Shown here: positions 6,835-15,921 of the stretch, piece after piece
Layout: the number at the start of each line of letters is the position of its first letter
Position numbering within the stretch: the stretch's first letter is position 1
From: Capnocytophaga sp. oral taxon 863 str. F0517
GTDB taxonomy: Bacteria; Bacteroidota; Bacteroidia; Flavobacteriales; Flavobacteriaceae
Direction: 5' to 3'
Length of the DNA: 64,000 nt
NCBI RefSeq assembly: GCF_000466425.1
Contig: NZ_KE992168.1
Coordinates: 19,908-83,907 of the forward strand
Program-made: the position numbers and the translations under genes
Notes under the pieces: generated by a model
What the model was told of the DNA's origin: nothing
What the model saw: only the letters and a program-made list of their open reading frames with translations
Database searches by the model: none

Positions 6835-9468
6835 TTATAAGAAGGTTTTTACTTTTTCTAAAGCCTCTGCGATACCTTCCGGTTTTTTACCTCCTGCGGT
6901 AGCGAAGAAAGGTTGACCACCGCCCCCTCCTTGGATACATTTACCCAATTCGCGTACAATTTTACCGGCATCCAAGCCTTTATTTTTAGACAATTCCTTG
7001 TTGATATAGCATAAGAGCAAAGCCTTGCCGTCTTCTTGTGCAGCTCCAAAGAAAATAAAGGCGTCTTTGACTTCTTCACCGAGCATAAAGGCTAAATCCT
7101 TGAGAGTAGCCAAATCCAAATCCAAGCGCTTGGTCAGGCATTGCACATCTCCGACAGCTACAAATTCGCTCTTGAGTTCGCTCTTGAGCTGTTTGGCCTG
7201 TTCTCGCTTGAGCTGTTCCAACTCCTTGTGTAGGCGTGCATTTTCCTCCTGTAGATTGGCTATAGCCTTAACGGGATCTTGAGGATTCTTAAGGGAGGAT
7301 TTAACCTCTTCCAAGAGTTTCTCTTGTAATAGGAAGTGCTTAAGAGCACCTGCATTGGTTATAGCCTCTATACGACGCACCCCAGCGGCTACTGCGCCTT
7401 CGGATACAATCTTAAAGAACCAGATGTCCCCTGTATTCTTCACATGGGTACCTCCACAGAGTTCTCGGCTTTCGCCAAACTGTATCATACGCACCTTATC
7501 ACCATATTTTTCTCCGAAGAGTGCCATAGCTCCTGCTTCCAAAGCCTGTTGGATAGGAATATTGCGATGCTCCTGAAGTGGAATTTTCTCATAGATACGT
7601 TTGTTCACCAATCTCTCTACTTCAGTAAGCTCTTCCTGAGTAAGTTTGGCAAAGTGTGAAAAGTCAAAACGCAAAGCCTCTGGTGATACATGCGATCCCT
7701 TCTGCTCCACATGGGTACCCAACACCTCTCTTAAGGCCTGATGCAATAGGTGAGTCGCACTGTGGTTGGCTTGAGCTAAAGTACGACCTACAGGGTGTAC
7801 TTCCGCCTTGAACGGATCGGTAAGGTTCTCAGGCAGGTGTTCCGCCAAATGGATAATAAGGTTGTTCTCCTTCTTAGTATCTATAATATAAGTGATTTCT
7901 CCATTGGCCGACTGTAGCGTGCCTCGGTCTCCTACTTGTCCTCCTCCTTCTGGATAGAAAGGAGTGGTGTTGAATACCAATTGGTAAAGGGTACCGTCCT
8001 TTTGACTCTCTACCTTACGGTATTTGACTAAGCGAACCACTGCTTCCAAAGTGTCATACCCGATAAATTCTTCTTCTTCATCATCACGAAGTACTACCCA
8101 GTCACCTGCTTTTACCTGAGCAGCGGCACGAGAGCGTTCTTTTTGCTTTTGGAGGTGCTCCTCAAAAGAGGCCTCGTCCAAGGTCATCCCACGTTCTGAA
8201 AGAATAAGGGCAGTGAGGTCTTTAGGAAAGCCATAGGTATCATAGAGTTCAAAGGCTTTACCACCAGAGAGTTGCTTATCAGTGGTGTTCTGTATCATGA
8301 CATCCAACATCAACAGACCTTGTTCCAAGGTTCGTAAGAATGAAGCCTCTTCTTCCTTAATCACACTGACAATGAGTAGGAATTCCTTTTCCAATTCAGG
8401 GAAAGTACCGCCCATCTGTTTGGCTAAGGTCTCTACCAACTTATAGATGAATGGCTCTTTCTGTCCTAAGAAAGTAAAGCCATAACGAATGGCACGGCGC
8501 AAGATACGACGAATCACATAGCCCGCTCCATTGTTGGAAGGCAATTGCCCATCGGCTATGGCAAAGGCCACCGCACGGATATGGTCAGAAATTACACGGA
8601 TTGCTACATTGATCTGTTCTTGTTCAGCAGTTACCTTGATACCATTGGTATAGCTGGTTTTGGTAATCTCTTCCACCTTTTGAATCAGAGGAGTGAAGAC
8701 GTCCGTATCATAGTTGGACTGCTTGCCTTGTAGCACCATACAAAGGCGCTCGAAGCCCATCCCTGTATCTACATTCTGGGCGGGGAGCTTCTCTAAGGAA
8801 CCATCGGCCTTACGGTTGAACTCCATAAAGACATTGTTCCAAATCTCAATCACCTGTGGGTGATCATTATTAACCAAATCACGACCTGCTATCTTGGCTT
8901 TTTCTTCATCCGAACGAATATCCACATGGATTTCTGAACAAGGGCCACAAGGGCCTTGGTCTCCCATTTCCCAAAAATTATCCTTTTTGTTTCCTAAGAG
9001 GATATGGTCTTCGGCGATACGCTCTTTCCAAATGTCGTAAGCCTCTTGGTCAAAAGGTACTCCTTCTTCAGGACTTCCCTCAAATACTGTTACATAGAGG
9101 TTTTCCTTCGGAATCTTATATACTTCAGTGAGTAGTTCCCAAGCCCAGCTGATAGCTTCCCTTTTGAAGTAGTCGCCAAAAGACCAGTTACCCAGCATCT
9201 CGAACATGGTATGATGGTAGGTATCGCGACCTACTTCCTCCAAGTCGTTGTGCTTACCCGATACGCGAAGGCACTTTTGGGTATCCACCACACGTTTTTG
9301 CTTAGGCTTGGCATTGCCTAAGAAAAATTCCTTGAACTGGTTCATTCCAGCATTGGTGAACATTAGGGTGGGGTCGTTCTTAATCACCATAGGAGCAGAG
9401 GGAACGATGGTATGTCCCTTGCTCTCAAAAAATTTTAGAAATAACTCTCTTATCTCTTGTGAGGTCAT
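6835..9468 (-). CDS. alaS: Alanyl-tRNA synthetase
   Basis: 877 residues, normal length. The class II catalytic core is N-terminal ([20 protein letters not shown], the [13 protein letters not shown] region). The tRNA-recognition domain follows, then the editing domain with zinc/editing motifs HSATHLLH and [11 protein letters not shown] coiled-coil segment (about 725-765) leads to a glycine-rich C-Ala domain (GGGGGQP). It charges tRNA-Ala and removes mischarged Ser or Gly. It is probably monocistronic, with its own promoter and a strong terminator. Confidence 0.97.
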   Translation of the reverse strand: MTSQEIRELFLKFFESKGHTIVPSAPMVIKNDPTLMFTNAGMNQFKEFFLGNAKPKQKRVVDTQKCLRVSGKHNDLEEVGRDTYHHTMFEMLGNWSFGDYFKREAISWAWELLTEVYKIPKENLYVTVFEGSPEEGVPFDQEAYDIWKERIAEDHILLGNKKDNFWEMGDQGPCGPCSEIHVDIRSDEEKAKIAGRDLVNNDHPQVIEIWNNVFMEFNRKADGSLEKLPAQNVDTGMGFERLCMVLQGKQSNYDTDVFTPLIQKVEEITKTSYTNGIKVTAEQEQINVAIRVISDHIRAVAFAIADGQLPSNNGAGYVIRRILRRAIRYGFTFLGQKEPFIYKLVETLAKQMGGTFPELEKEFLLIVSVIKEEEASFLRTLEQGLLMLDVMIQNTTDKQLSGGKAFELYDTYGFPKDLTALILSERGMTLDEASFEEHLQKQKERSRAAAQVKAGDWVVLRDDEEEEFIGYDTLEAVVRLVKYRKVESQKDGTLYQLVFNTTPFYPEGGGQVGDRGTLQSANGEITYIIDTKKENNLIIHLAEHLPENLTDPFKAEVHPVGRTLAQANHSATHLLHQALREVLGTHVEQKGSHVSPEALRFDFSHFAKLTQEELTEVERLVNKRIYEKIPLQEHRNIPIQQALEAGAMALFGEKYGDKVRMIQFGESRELCGGTHVKNTGDIWFFKIVSEGAVAAGVRRIEAITNAGALKHFLLQEKLLEEVKSSLKNPQDPVKAIANLQEENARLHKELEQLKREQAKQLKSELKSEFVAVGDVQCLTKRLDLDLATLKDLAFMLGEEVKDAFIFFGAAQEDGKALLLCYINKELSKNKGLDAGKIVRELGKCIQGGGGGQPFFATAGGKKPEGIAEALEKVKTFL

Positions 9469-9490
9469 AATTTATTCCTTTTTAAGCCCG

Positions 9491-9521
9491 CAAATATACA
9501 ATAAATAATCATCAAATGCAA
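9491..9521 (-). promoter_or_regulatory. Promoter for alaS (-33 and -7 boxes)
   Basis: On the minus strand TATATTTG (9491-9498) matches TAnnTTTG, with TTG at 9519-9521 and a 20-base spacer, as in Bacteroidota sigma-ABfr promoters. It lies 22 bases before the alaS ATG. Confidence 0.65.
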
Positions 9522-9539
9522 TATAGTCACTGCTTTTTT

Positions 9540-10481
9540 CTACAAAGATTGTTCCTTTAGCTTTTGAGAAAAATAGTAATGAAGTCTTTCTAACAAAAAA
9601 TCTTTGTCAAAAAAAGTTTTTGTGTAGTATGTTGTAAATATTTTTATAAGAGCCCCATCCTGTTCCAGCGAAAAAGGAAAAATACTCATAAAAGCCATTA
9701 AAGTATCCCTTATATAAGAATTATCCAATGCTGGCTTGTTTGTTTTGTAGATTTCTGAGAGTATTTCTTCTCTTAGGCACTTAGAGCGCAACAGAAAATC
9801 CTCTTTTTGAAGATTTTCTTTTTGAATATCTATATAGCGCTCAGCATAATTGGTAGGTATAAGCAAGTTACTTATATAGCTTTCTTCATTAAGAATGACA
9901 TCAATCATAAATGTCACTTCTATTTTGAGGAAATCAAGTGCTTTTTCTGTTCCAATGACATTTTTTTTATGATACCAGCTCACCGCAGCTACATAGCTCA
10001 TAATAGCCTCCATGGTTGTAGGATCTATTTCCTCAAAACGCCCCAACTCTCCAAAAAAAATTTTGAGCTTATCAAGCAAAAGCTCTTGAGGAAATCCTAA
10101 AAGAGATAAGCTACCGCAAGTATATTCCATCATCAGATCATCCTGCTCCGGTTCATTGATAAAACAATGCTGCACCACACCAATAGTATCCCAATCTTCT
10201 TTAGTCTGTAAGAGCGAAAAAGAAAAAACGCCATTGAAAAAAGTTTCCCTATATAATTCCTTTGCTTTCTGAGAATAAGTATCATAATCATTACCACTCT
10301 TTATATTCTCTAACTGTTTTTGGATTGCCTGATGAGAAATGGGATACCTACTTAAGTTAAGCAACGGGAGAAAATAAGCAGCAAACAAAGCCTCTTTTTT
10401 GATAAAGGATAATTCTCCATAAAAGTTCTCATAACAGAAATCGCTACATTTTTCTAAATATAAGTCATATGAGCTTTGCAT
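9540..10481 (-). CDS. Hypothetical protein, helical, about 313 residues
   Basis: I do not recognise this protein. The ATG at 10481 (MQSSYDLYLEKCSDF) is preferred; the longer frame would need a TTG at 10505. There is no signal peptide, no membrane segment and no catalytic motif I can name. The sequence is rich in Phe, Tyr, Leu and Glu and appears mostly helical, like a cytoplasmic scaffold or immunity-type protein. AT content is higher than in the flanking alaS and murI genes. The gene lies alone between murI and alaS on the same strand. Confidence 0.7.
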   Translation of the reverse strand: MQSSYDLYLEKCSDFCYENFYGELSFIKKEALFAAYFLPLLNLSRYPISHQAIQKQLENIKSGNDYDTYSQKAKELYRETFFNGVFSFSLLQTKEDWDTIGVVQHCFINEPEQDDLMMEYTCGSLSLLGFPQELLLDKLKIFFGELGRFEEIDPTTMEAIMSYVAAVSWYHKKNVIGTEKALDFLKIEVTFMIDVILNEESYISNLLIPTNYAERYIDIQKENLQKEDFLLRSKCLREEILSEIYKTNKPALDNSYIRDTLMAFMSIFPFSLEQDGALIKIFTTYYTKTFFDKDFLLERLHYYFSQKLKEQSL

Positions 10482-10550
10482 ATCTGATATTATTGTCTTT
10501 TTCAAAAGAAGGGTCTATTGACAAATGTTGTCGATGATAAAGAATCCTCT

Positions 10551-11330
10551 TTAAAACTTCTCATAACGAACCTCCACTCCTTCAGGAGCAAAGGATTGTA
10601 GTATCTCTGCATTTTTATTAGTCAGCCAAAGGTGGGTGGGAGTAGCTTCAGCCTTAGCCAGTAGGTTGTTTTGGGAGAGAATACGCTCGGTCTGTTTGGC
10701 TACTGCCTCAGCAGAGTCTATAATTCGGATATTCTCTGGGAGAATCTCCGAGATAAGGGAGGTAAGATAAGGATAATGGGTACAGCCCAAGACCAAATAA
10801 TCCATTCCCTGAGCTACCATAGGACGGAGATATTGCTCCAGAAGGGCAAACATCTCAGGGGTGTCTATCTTTCCCTCCTCAATAAGAGGTACTAGTCCTA
10901 CTCCTTCTTGCCTGAGCACATGTATTCCTTTGTCAAGCAAGTGCTGACAAGTATTGGCAAAGAAAGCACTCCTTAGCGTACTCTGTGTGGCCAAGACCCC
11001 TATTGTTTTCGTTTGGCTATAAAGTCCCGCAGGCTTAATAGCGGGTTCTATCCCTATAAAAGGCACTTGATATTTAGCCCTAAGGTGAGTTATAGCATTG
11101 GTAGTAGCTGTATTGCAGGCTACAATGATGAGTTTGCTATTGTGGTCTAATAGATACTCCGTATTTTTCTCACAAAGAGCTATAATCTCCTCGCGAGACT
11201 TTTCCCCATAGGGAGCATTGAGGCTATCAGCTAAGAATAAGGTACTTTCATAAGGAAGCTGGCGCACCACTTCCCTCCAAATGGTAGTACCCCCTACCCC
11301 TGAATCAAATAAACCAATAGGACTTGTCAA
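10551..11330 (-). CDS. murI: Glutamate racemase
   Basis: 259 residues. The N-terminal FDSGVGG holds the conserved Asp/Ser. The two catalytic cysteines are in VACNTATT and VLGCTHYPYL. The enzyme makes D-glutamate for peptidoglycan. The only usable start in frame is TTG at 11330, because a TAA stop lies two codons upstream, and it gives the usual N-terminus close to GLFDSGVGG. The TTG overlaps a short AT-rich repeat-like stretch. Confidence 0.95.
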   Translation of the reverse strand: MTSPIGLFDSGVGGTTIWREVVRQLPYESTLFLADSLNAPYGEKSREEIIALCEKNTEYLLDHNSKLIIVACNTATTNAITHLRAKYQVPFIGIEPAIKPAGLYSQTKTIGVLATQSTLRSAFFANTCQHLLDKGIHVLRQEGVGLVPLIEEGKIDTPEMFALLEQYLRPMVAQGMDYLVLGCTHYPYLTSLISEILPENIRIIDSAEAVAKQTERILSQNNLLAKAEATPTHLWLTNKNAEILQSFAPEGVEVRYEKF

Positions 11331-11333
11331 TGA

Positions 11334-11438
11334 TTAATGATTATTTAGTATTACTTTTAGTGTATCTCTTCTAAGAGCCTCCATGCGAGCTAAAAACTTT
11401 TTGCTCAACATATTTTTATGCTTTTGAATAAAAATCAT
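11334..11438 (-). CDS. Possible 34-residue small ORF upstream of murI
   Basis: ATG at 11438 to TAA at 11334 encodes a basic peptide starting MIFIQKHKNMLSKKF and ending VILNNH. It stops 3 bases before the murI TTG start, so it could act as a translated leader coupled to murI. Composition is plausible for a short helix, but part of its 3' end coincides with a low-complexity ATTAATG repeat. It is not recognised and may be chance. Confidence 0.25.
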   Translation of the reverse strand: MIFIQKHKNMLSKKFLARMEALRRDTLKVILNNH

Positions 11439-11457
11439 ACTTGAAAACATAAATCTC

Positions 11458-11486
11458 CCTCCCTTATAAGTTTTAGATAAGGGAGG
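11458..11486 (-). terminator. Hairpin after the SPFH-domain gene
   Basis: Perfect 10-bp stem (CCTCCCTTAT with ATAAGGGAGG) and a 9-base loop, 29 bases past the stop of the SPFH gene. The following minus-strand stretch is T-rich but not a clean U-run. Confidence 0.5.
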
Positions 11487-11514
11487 TAGAATTATCTTGT
11501 TGAATTATTTATTT

Positions 11515-12438
11515 CTATTCTCTTTTCTTATTATTTTCCTTTCGCATGATCTCCCCTATTTGATTAGAGGCAGCAAAGGATGCAATCATATTGTTAAGCA
11601 TTTCAGCACCTGCCTGTGGGGAGTTGGGCAAGAGTATAAGGTTGCTCTTGGTATCCTGCCCTACTGCCTGTAGGGTATCATAGTGCTGGGTGACCACAAT
11701 CAGTGCAGAAGCCTCCTGAGAGCTGATTCCTACTTTGTTGAGCACATCCACACTCTCCACCAAGCCGCGTGCAATCTCACGGCGCTGGTCGGCTATACCT
11801 TGCCCTTGTAGGCGCTTGCTTTCGGCCTCAGCCTTAGCTTTCTCTACAATTAGGATACGCTGGGCATCTCCCTCATACTGTGCGGCTACTTTTTCACGTT
11901 CGGCAGCATTGATACGGTTCATAGCCGCTTTTACCTGCGCATCAGGATCTATATCGGTAACCAAAGTCTTGATAATATCATACCCATAAGTCTCCATGGA
12001 TTCCTGTACCTCACGCTTTACCGCGATGGCAATATCATCTTTCTTAACAAAGACATCGTCTAGTTTCATCTTAGGTACTTCAGCTCGTACTACATCGAAT
12101 ACATAGCTGGTAATCTGGTCATGAGGATATTCGAGCTTATAGATAGCATCATACACCTTATCCTTGATCACGACAAACTGAACCGATACTTTAATCTTCA
12201 CAAAAACATCGTCCAAAGTCTTGGTCTCCACAATAACATCTAACTGCTGGATCTTAAGGCTGATACGTGCTGCAATTTTATCAATTATAGGAATTTTCAG
12301 TTGCAAACCCGAATGGCGAATGCTTTGGAATTTCCCAAAACGCTCTATAGAAACTGCTGTTTGCTGCTTTACTGTAAAGAACAGAGAAAAGAACAAAAAT
12401 AAGGCCAACAGAACAAAAATGATAGTTGTATAATCCAT
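11515..12438 (-). CDS. SPFH/Band 7 (stomatin-like) membrane protein
   Basis: About 307 residues from the ATG at 12438; the longer frame would need a TTG at 12465. One N-terminal membrane segment (IIFVLLALFLFFSLFF) precedes a Band 7 domain (VKQQTAVSIERFGKFQ, LDVIVETKTLDDVFV). A long Ala/Glu/Lys-rich coiled coil follows (about 170-225), with RLQGQGIADQRREIARG. Such proteins form oligomeric membrane scaffolds. No NfeD partner gene is adjacent. Family is certain; specific role is unknown. Confidence 0.9.
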   Translation of the reverse strand: MDYTTIIFVLLALFLFFSLFFTVKQQTAVSIERFGKFQSIRHSGLQLKIPIIDKIAARISLKIQQLDVIVETKTLDDVFVKIKVSVQFVVIKDKVYDAIYKLEYPHDQITSYVFDVVRAEVPKMKLDDVFVKKDDIAIAVKREVQESMETYGYDIIKTLVTDIDPDAQVKAAMNRINAAEREKVAAQYEGDAQRILIVEKAKAEAESKRLQGQGIADQRREIARGLVESVDVLNKVGISSQEASALIVVTQHYDTLQAVGQDTKSNLILLPNSPQAGAEMLNNMIASFAASNQIGEIMRKENNKKRE

Positions 12439-12516
12439 AAAAAAATAGGGTTTTATTTTGGGCAAAGTTATAACTTTTTGATGAAAAAAACAAGTGAAAA
12501 ATCATCCGTATAAAGG

Positions 12517-12547
12517 TTGTACAAATGAATAAAAATCTCTATTTTTG
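12517..12547 (+). promoter_or_regulatory. Promoter for the bifunctional nuclease gene
   Basis: TTG at 12517, a 20-base spacer, then TATTTTTG (12540-12547), an exact TAnnTTTG. The TTG at 12545 that would extend the reading frame belongs to this -7 box, which supports the ATG at 12566 as the start. Confidence 0.75.
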
Positions 12548-12565
12548 CACTCTATTACGCAGCCT

Positions 12566-13141
12566 ATGGAATGGACACAAATGTACATCAAATCCTTGGG
12601 TGAGATGTCGGCCAGAAGCTATGTACTCCTCCTGAAAGAAAGCCAAGGGACACGACAAGTCCCCATCGTAATAGGAGAGAGAGAAGCCATAGCGATACAA
12701 TATAGTAATTTTGGGAAATTCTTCGTCACTCAACCACCTATCTATAATGTATTGTTCGATGTGATGAGGGCTTATCAAATACAGATTACCCAAATACAGA
12801 TTACTGAATTTCGGGAAGGGACTTTCTATGCTCATATGCTCTGCCGAGCAGAGGAAGCTTTGGTACAGCCCATCTGTATAGGAGATGCTATGGCCATGGC
12901 TATTGTTGCTAAAGTTCCCTTATATATGGCCAGCGAACTGGTAGAGAGATATGGTACCGCACAAGCCCCTGAAGAAGACCTTCCTGAAGAGGAAGCCGAA
13001 GCGCGTGCTAAAGCCAAAAAGAACCTAAAACGCTACCTGACCACCGAATTGGAAAAACTCATGGAAACTGCCATAGCAGAAGAAAACTACGAGTTGGCCG
13101 CAGAGATCCAAGGAGAACTCACACGAAGAAAAAACATATAA
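12566..13141 (+). CDS. Bifunctional nuclease family protein (BFN/DUF151 plus UVR)
   Basis: 191 residues from the ATG at 12566. The N-terminal domain (about 8-130) is the BFN fold, with VLLLKE, VPIVIGEREAIAI and the TPPIYNVL-like segment (QPPIYNVLFDVM). The C-terminal tail (LEKLMETAIAEENYELAAEIQGEL) is a UVR-type helical motif as in UvrB/UvrC. BFN proteins were named for DNase and RNase activity. The nupC-type gene starts 10 bases after the stop, so the two may be co-transcribed. Catalytic activity here is inferred from the family. Confidence 0.88.
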   Translation: MEWTQMYIKSLGEMSARSYVLLLKESQGTRQVPIVIGEREAIAIQYSNFGKFFVTQPPIYNVLFDVMRAYQIQITQIQITEFREGTFYAHMLCRAEEALVQPICIGDAMAMAIVAKVPLYMASELVERYGTAQAPEEDLPEEEAEARAKAKKNLKRYLTTELEKLMETAIAEENYELAAEIQGELTRRKNI

Positions 13142-13151
13142 CACCTTGTTT

Positions 13152-14540
13152 ATGAAATTAATATATACCTTGATATTGCTAACCCTCCCTTTCCTCGGTA
13201 GGGCACAGTCCCCAACAGGGATCATCCCCAGTACAGGAATGAGTATGGAGAGCATCCTAAGAGGCGTACTGGGCATGGGCGTACTGCTGCTAATTGCCTT
13301 CCTCTTTAGCCACAACCGTAAGGCTATTGCTTGGAAGACTGTAGGAATAGGATTGGGACTACAGCTACTTTTAGCCTTTGGGGTGCTGAGAGTGGAATGG
13401 GTTAGAGACATTTTTGAGGTTGCAGGGAGCTTCTTTCTGCTTATCTTAGACTTTACGAAAGCGGGAAGTGACTTCGTCTTTGGCAATCTGATGGATAAAG
13501 ATGGAATCGGGTATATCTTTGCTTTTCAGATATTGCCAACCATTATTTTCTTCTCTGCCCTTACTTCTATCTTGTTCTATTATGGTATCATTCAGGTATT
13601 CACTCGTGCGCTGGCTTGGGTATTGAGCAAATCCCTAAAGATATCGGGTGCTGAAAGTCTTTCTGTGACAGGGAATATCTTCTTAGGACAAACGGAAGCT
13701 CCCTTGATGATCAAGTCTTATTTGGAGAAAATGACCCGAAGTGAGATTCTCCTTGTCATGGTAGGTGGTATGGCAACTGTCGCCGGAGGGGTATTGGCCT
13801 CATATATCAATTTCTTAGGAGGAGATGATCCGCAGGTGAGGTTAGAGTTTGCCAAGCACCTATTGGCAGCCTCTGTTATGGCTGCCCCTGGAGCGGTGGT
13901 AATCTCTAAGATGCTCTACCCACAAGAGGAAGCCATTCCAACGATGTATGAGACCTCCAACGAAAAGTTTGGTAGCAATGTTCTTGATGTAATTAGCACT
14001 GGTACTAGCGAAGGACTAAAATTGGCTGCCAATGTAGGAGCCATGCTCTTGGTGTTTGTTGCCCTGATTGCCATGATCAATTATTTCTTAGGTTGGGTAG
14101 GTAATATAACACACCTTAACCCTGTCATCAAAAACAGTGATATACTCCCCTATGATCGCTTTTCTCTGGAGATGATTTTAGGCTCTATCTTCTCTCCCAT
14201 TATGTGGCTTATAGGAATTGCCAAAGAAGATATGATGCTGGTAGGGCAACTCTTAGGAATCAAGCTCGCTGCTTCGGAATTTGTAGGCTATACCCAATTG
14301 GCCGCACTAAAAAATCCAGATGCTCCTATACACCTCATGTACCAGAAGTCCGTAATTATGTCCACTTACCTCCTATGTGGGTTTGCCAACTTCGCCTCTA
14401 TCGGGATACAAATAGGTGGTATCGGTTCGCTTGCCCCTGGTCAGCGTAAGACACTCTCTGAATTTGGCCTCAAGGCTGTATTAGGGGGTACCCTTGCCTC
14501 CCTTATGTCGGCCACCATGGCAGGAATGATCTTAGGATAA
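13152..14540 (+). CDS. Concentrative nucleoside transporter (CNT/NupC family)
   Basis: About 462 residues from ATG 13152, in preference to TTG 13146. The N-terminus looks like a cleavable signal peptide (MKLIYTLILLTLPFLGRAQS), a feature often seen in Bacteroidota CNT proteins. Multiple membrane helices and the CNT core motifs follow: NIFLGQTEAPLMIKSYL, then GGMATVAGGVLASYI and the C-terminal CGFANFASIGIQIGG. It imports nucleosides with Na+ or H+. It is followed by a heptamer-repeat stretch and luxS. The exact nucleoside preference cannot be read from the sequence. Confidence 0.92.
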   Translation: MKLIYTLILLTLPFLGRAQSPTGIIPSTGMSMESILRGVLGMGVLLLIAFLFSHNRKAIAWKTVGIGLGLQLLLAFGVLRVEWVRDIFEVAGSFFLLILDFTKAGSDFVFGNLMDKDGIGYIFAFQILPTIIFFSALTSILFYYGIIQVFTRALAWVLSKSLKISGAESLSVTGNIFLGQTEAPLMIKSYLEKMTRSEILLVMVGGMATVAGGVLASYINFLGGDDPQVRLEFAKHLLAASVMAAPGAVVISKMLYPQEEAIPTMYETSNEKFGSNVLDVISTGTSEGLKLAANVGAMLLVFVALIAMINYFLGWVGNITHLNPVIKNSDILPYDRFSLEMILGSIFSPIMWLIGIAKEDMMLVGQLLGIKLAASEFVGYTQLAALKNPDAPIHLMYQKSVIMSTYLLCGFANFASIGIQIGGIGSLAPGQRKTLSEFGLKAVLGGTLASLMSATMAGMILG

Positions 14541-14544
14541 TGAC

Positions 14545-14640
14545 AAGTGACCAATGACTAATGACTAACCACTAAACACTAACCACTAACCACTAACCAC
14601 TAATAACTAAACACTAATAACTAAACACTAACAACTAATT
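14545..14640 (+). repeat. Heptamer-type repeat tract (TAACCAC/TAATAAC)
   Basis: About 95 bases of degenerate 7-base units, including three consecutive TAACCAC copies, then ACTAATAACTAAACACTAA units, fill the gap between the CNT gene and luxS. The unit reads in the sense direction of both genes. Related tracts occur in several other intergenic gaps of the window. Confidence 0.8.
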
Positions 14641-14647
14641 ATAAAAA

Positions 14648-15124
14648 ATGGAACGAATTGCAAGTTTTTGTGTAGATCACCTCAAGCTGCAAAGAGGAAT
14701 CTACCTCTCTCGTAGAGACGTCGTAGGTAATGAAGTGATTACCTCCTTTGATATTCGTATGAAAGCCCCCTATCGCGAACCTGTCTTAGGAGGCGCTGAG
14801 ATACACACTATGGAACACTTAGCCGCTACTTGGCTGCGCAATAGTGATTGGAAAGACAAAATCATCTATTGGGGGCCTATGGGCTGTATGACTGGAAATT
14901 ACCTGATTTTAGCAGGCGACTATACCTCTAAGGATATCGCCCCTCTAATCACCCGCCTATTCGAGTATATAGCCCATTTCGAGGGTGATATCCCTGGTGC
15001 TTCTGCTGTAGAATGTGGTAATTATTACAACAATAATCTCCCTATGGCCAAGTACGAAGCCAAAAAATACTTGGAAGAGGTACTCTACCACCTCAAAGAA
15101 GAGAATTTGAATTACCCTAAGTAG
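14648..15124 (+). CDS. luxS: S-ribosylhomocysteine lyase LuxS
   Basis: 158 residues, normal length. Metal ligands are His53, His57 (EIHTMEH) and the Cys of AVECGNY near 121. The catalytic Cys80 is in GPMGCMTG. It splits S-ribosylhomocysteine to homocysteine and DPD, the precursor of autoinducer-2, in the activated methyl cycle. The nucleosidase (Pfs) gene that precedes this step is not in the window. The gene lies after the nucleoside transporter but is separated from it by a 100-base repeat tract, so co-transcription is uncertain. A bidirectional hairpin follows. Confidence 0.97.
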   Translation: MERIASFCVDHLKLQRGIYLSRRDVVGNEVITSFDIRMKAPYREPVLGGAEIHTMEHLAATWLRNSDWKDKIIYWGPMGCMTGNYLILAGDYTSKDIAPLITRLFEYIAHFEGDIPGASAVECGNYYNNNLPMAKYEAKKYLEEVLYHLKEENLNYPK

Positions 15125-15133
15125 TAAAAAGTA

Positions 15134-15167
15134 AAGAGCGGAAAATTAGTCTTCCGCTCTTCTCTTT
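15134..15167. terminator. Bidirectional terminator between luxS and ABC ATPase
   Basis: Perfect 10-bp stem (AAGAGCGGAA with TTCCGCTCTT) and an 8-base loop, followed by CTCTTTTT on the plus strand and TTACTTTTTAC on the minus strand. It serves both convergent genes. Confidence 0.85.
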
Positions 15168-15908
15168 TTATTGTTCTTTCTTTATTTTTCTCAACTCTTC
15201 TTTGGCATCAAACCTATTTTCTATAAGATTATCCTTAATGATATTACCGTCCTTAAGTACCACGGTACGCTTGCTAAATTGGGCAATGTCATCCTCATGG
15301 GTTACAAAGCCTATGGTGCTACCCTTATCATTAAGCTCTTGGAAGAGCTCCATAACCTCGTAGGAGGTGCGGGTATCAAGGTTCCCAGTAGCCTCATCAG
15401 CCAAAAGAATCACCGGATCATTGACTAAGGAGCGTGCTATAGCCACACGCTGTTGCTGCCCTCCAGAGAGCTCACTGGGCATATGGTGTAGGCGCGATTC
15501 CAAACCTACCTTCTTGAGGGCTTCTATGGCGCGTTCACGGCGTTCCTTGGCGGAGATCTTAGGATTGTACATCAGGGGTAGCTCTACATTCTCTATAGCT
15601 GAAGTCCGTGCCAGAAGGTTATAGGCCTGAAAGATAAAGCCTATCTTGGTATTGCGAACCTGAGCCAATTCGTTCTTGGACATATTCCTAACGGATATAC
15701 CATCCAATATATAATCTCCTGAAGTGGGTCTGTCCAAGCAGCCTAAGATGTTGAGCAAGGTCGATTTGCCCGAACCACTCGGCCCCATGATGGTAACAAA
15801 CTCCCCTTCATAGATATTCAAGTGGATTCCCTTGAGCACTTGCAGGGTCTCTCCACCCATTTTGAACTCCCTTTTTAGGTTTTTTATCTCAATAATTGTC
15901 TTACTCAT
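15168..15908 (-). CDS. ABC transporter ATP-binding protein, MacB/LolD type
   Basis: 246 residues from the ATG at 15908. The longer frame to 15983 would overlap the adaptor gene and adds no conserved sequence. Walker A is GPSGSGKST, the Q-loop lies in FIFQAYNLL, the signature is LSGGQQQR, Walker B is [10 protein letters not shown] and the H-loop is GFVTHE. The closest pattern is the MacB/LolD/FtsE class, which powers efflux or lipoprotein release through FtsX-type permeases. It starts 13 bases after the HlyD-type adaptor stop. Unusually, no permease gene follows; a terminator and convergent luxS come next. Confidence 0.92.
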   Translation of the reverse strand: MSKTIIEIKNLKREFKMGGETLQVLKGIHLNIYEGEFVTIMGPSGSGKSTLLNILGCLDRPTSGDYILDGISVRNMSKNELAQVRNTKIGFIFQAYNLLARTSAIENVELPLMYNPKISAKERRERAIEALKKVGLESRLHHMPSELSGGQQQRVAIARSLVNDPVILLADEATGNLDTRTSYEVMELFQELNDKGSTIGFVTHEDDIAQFSKRTVVLKDGNIIKDNLIENRFDAKEELRKIKKEQ

Positions 15909-15921
15909 AGCCTTAGGGTTC

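Noticed and set aside
14545-14640. Possible CRISPR array
   Set aside because: The units are 7 bases without unique spacers and no cas genes are present.
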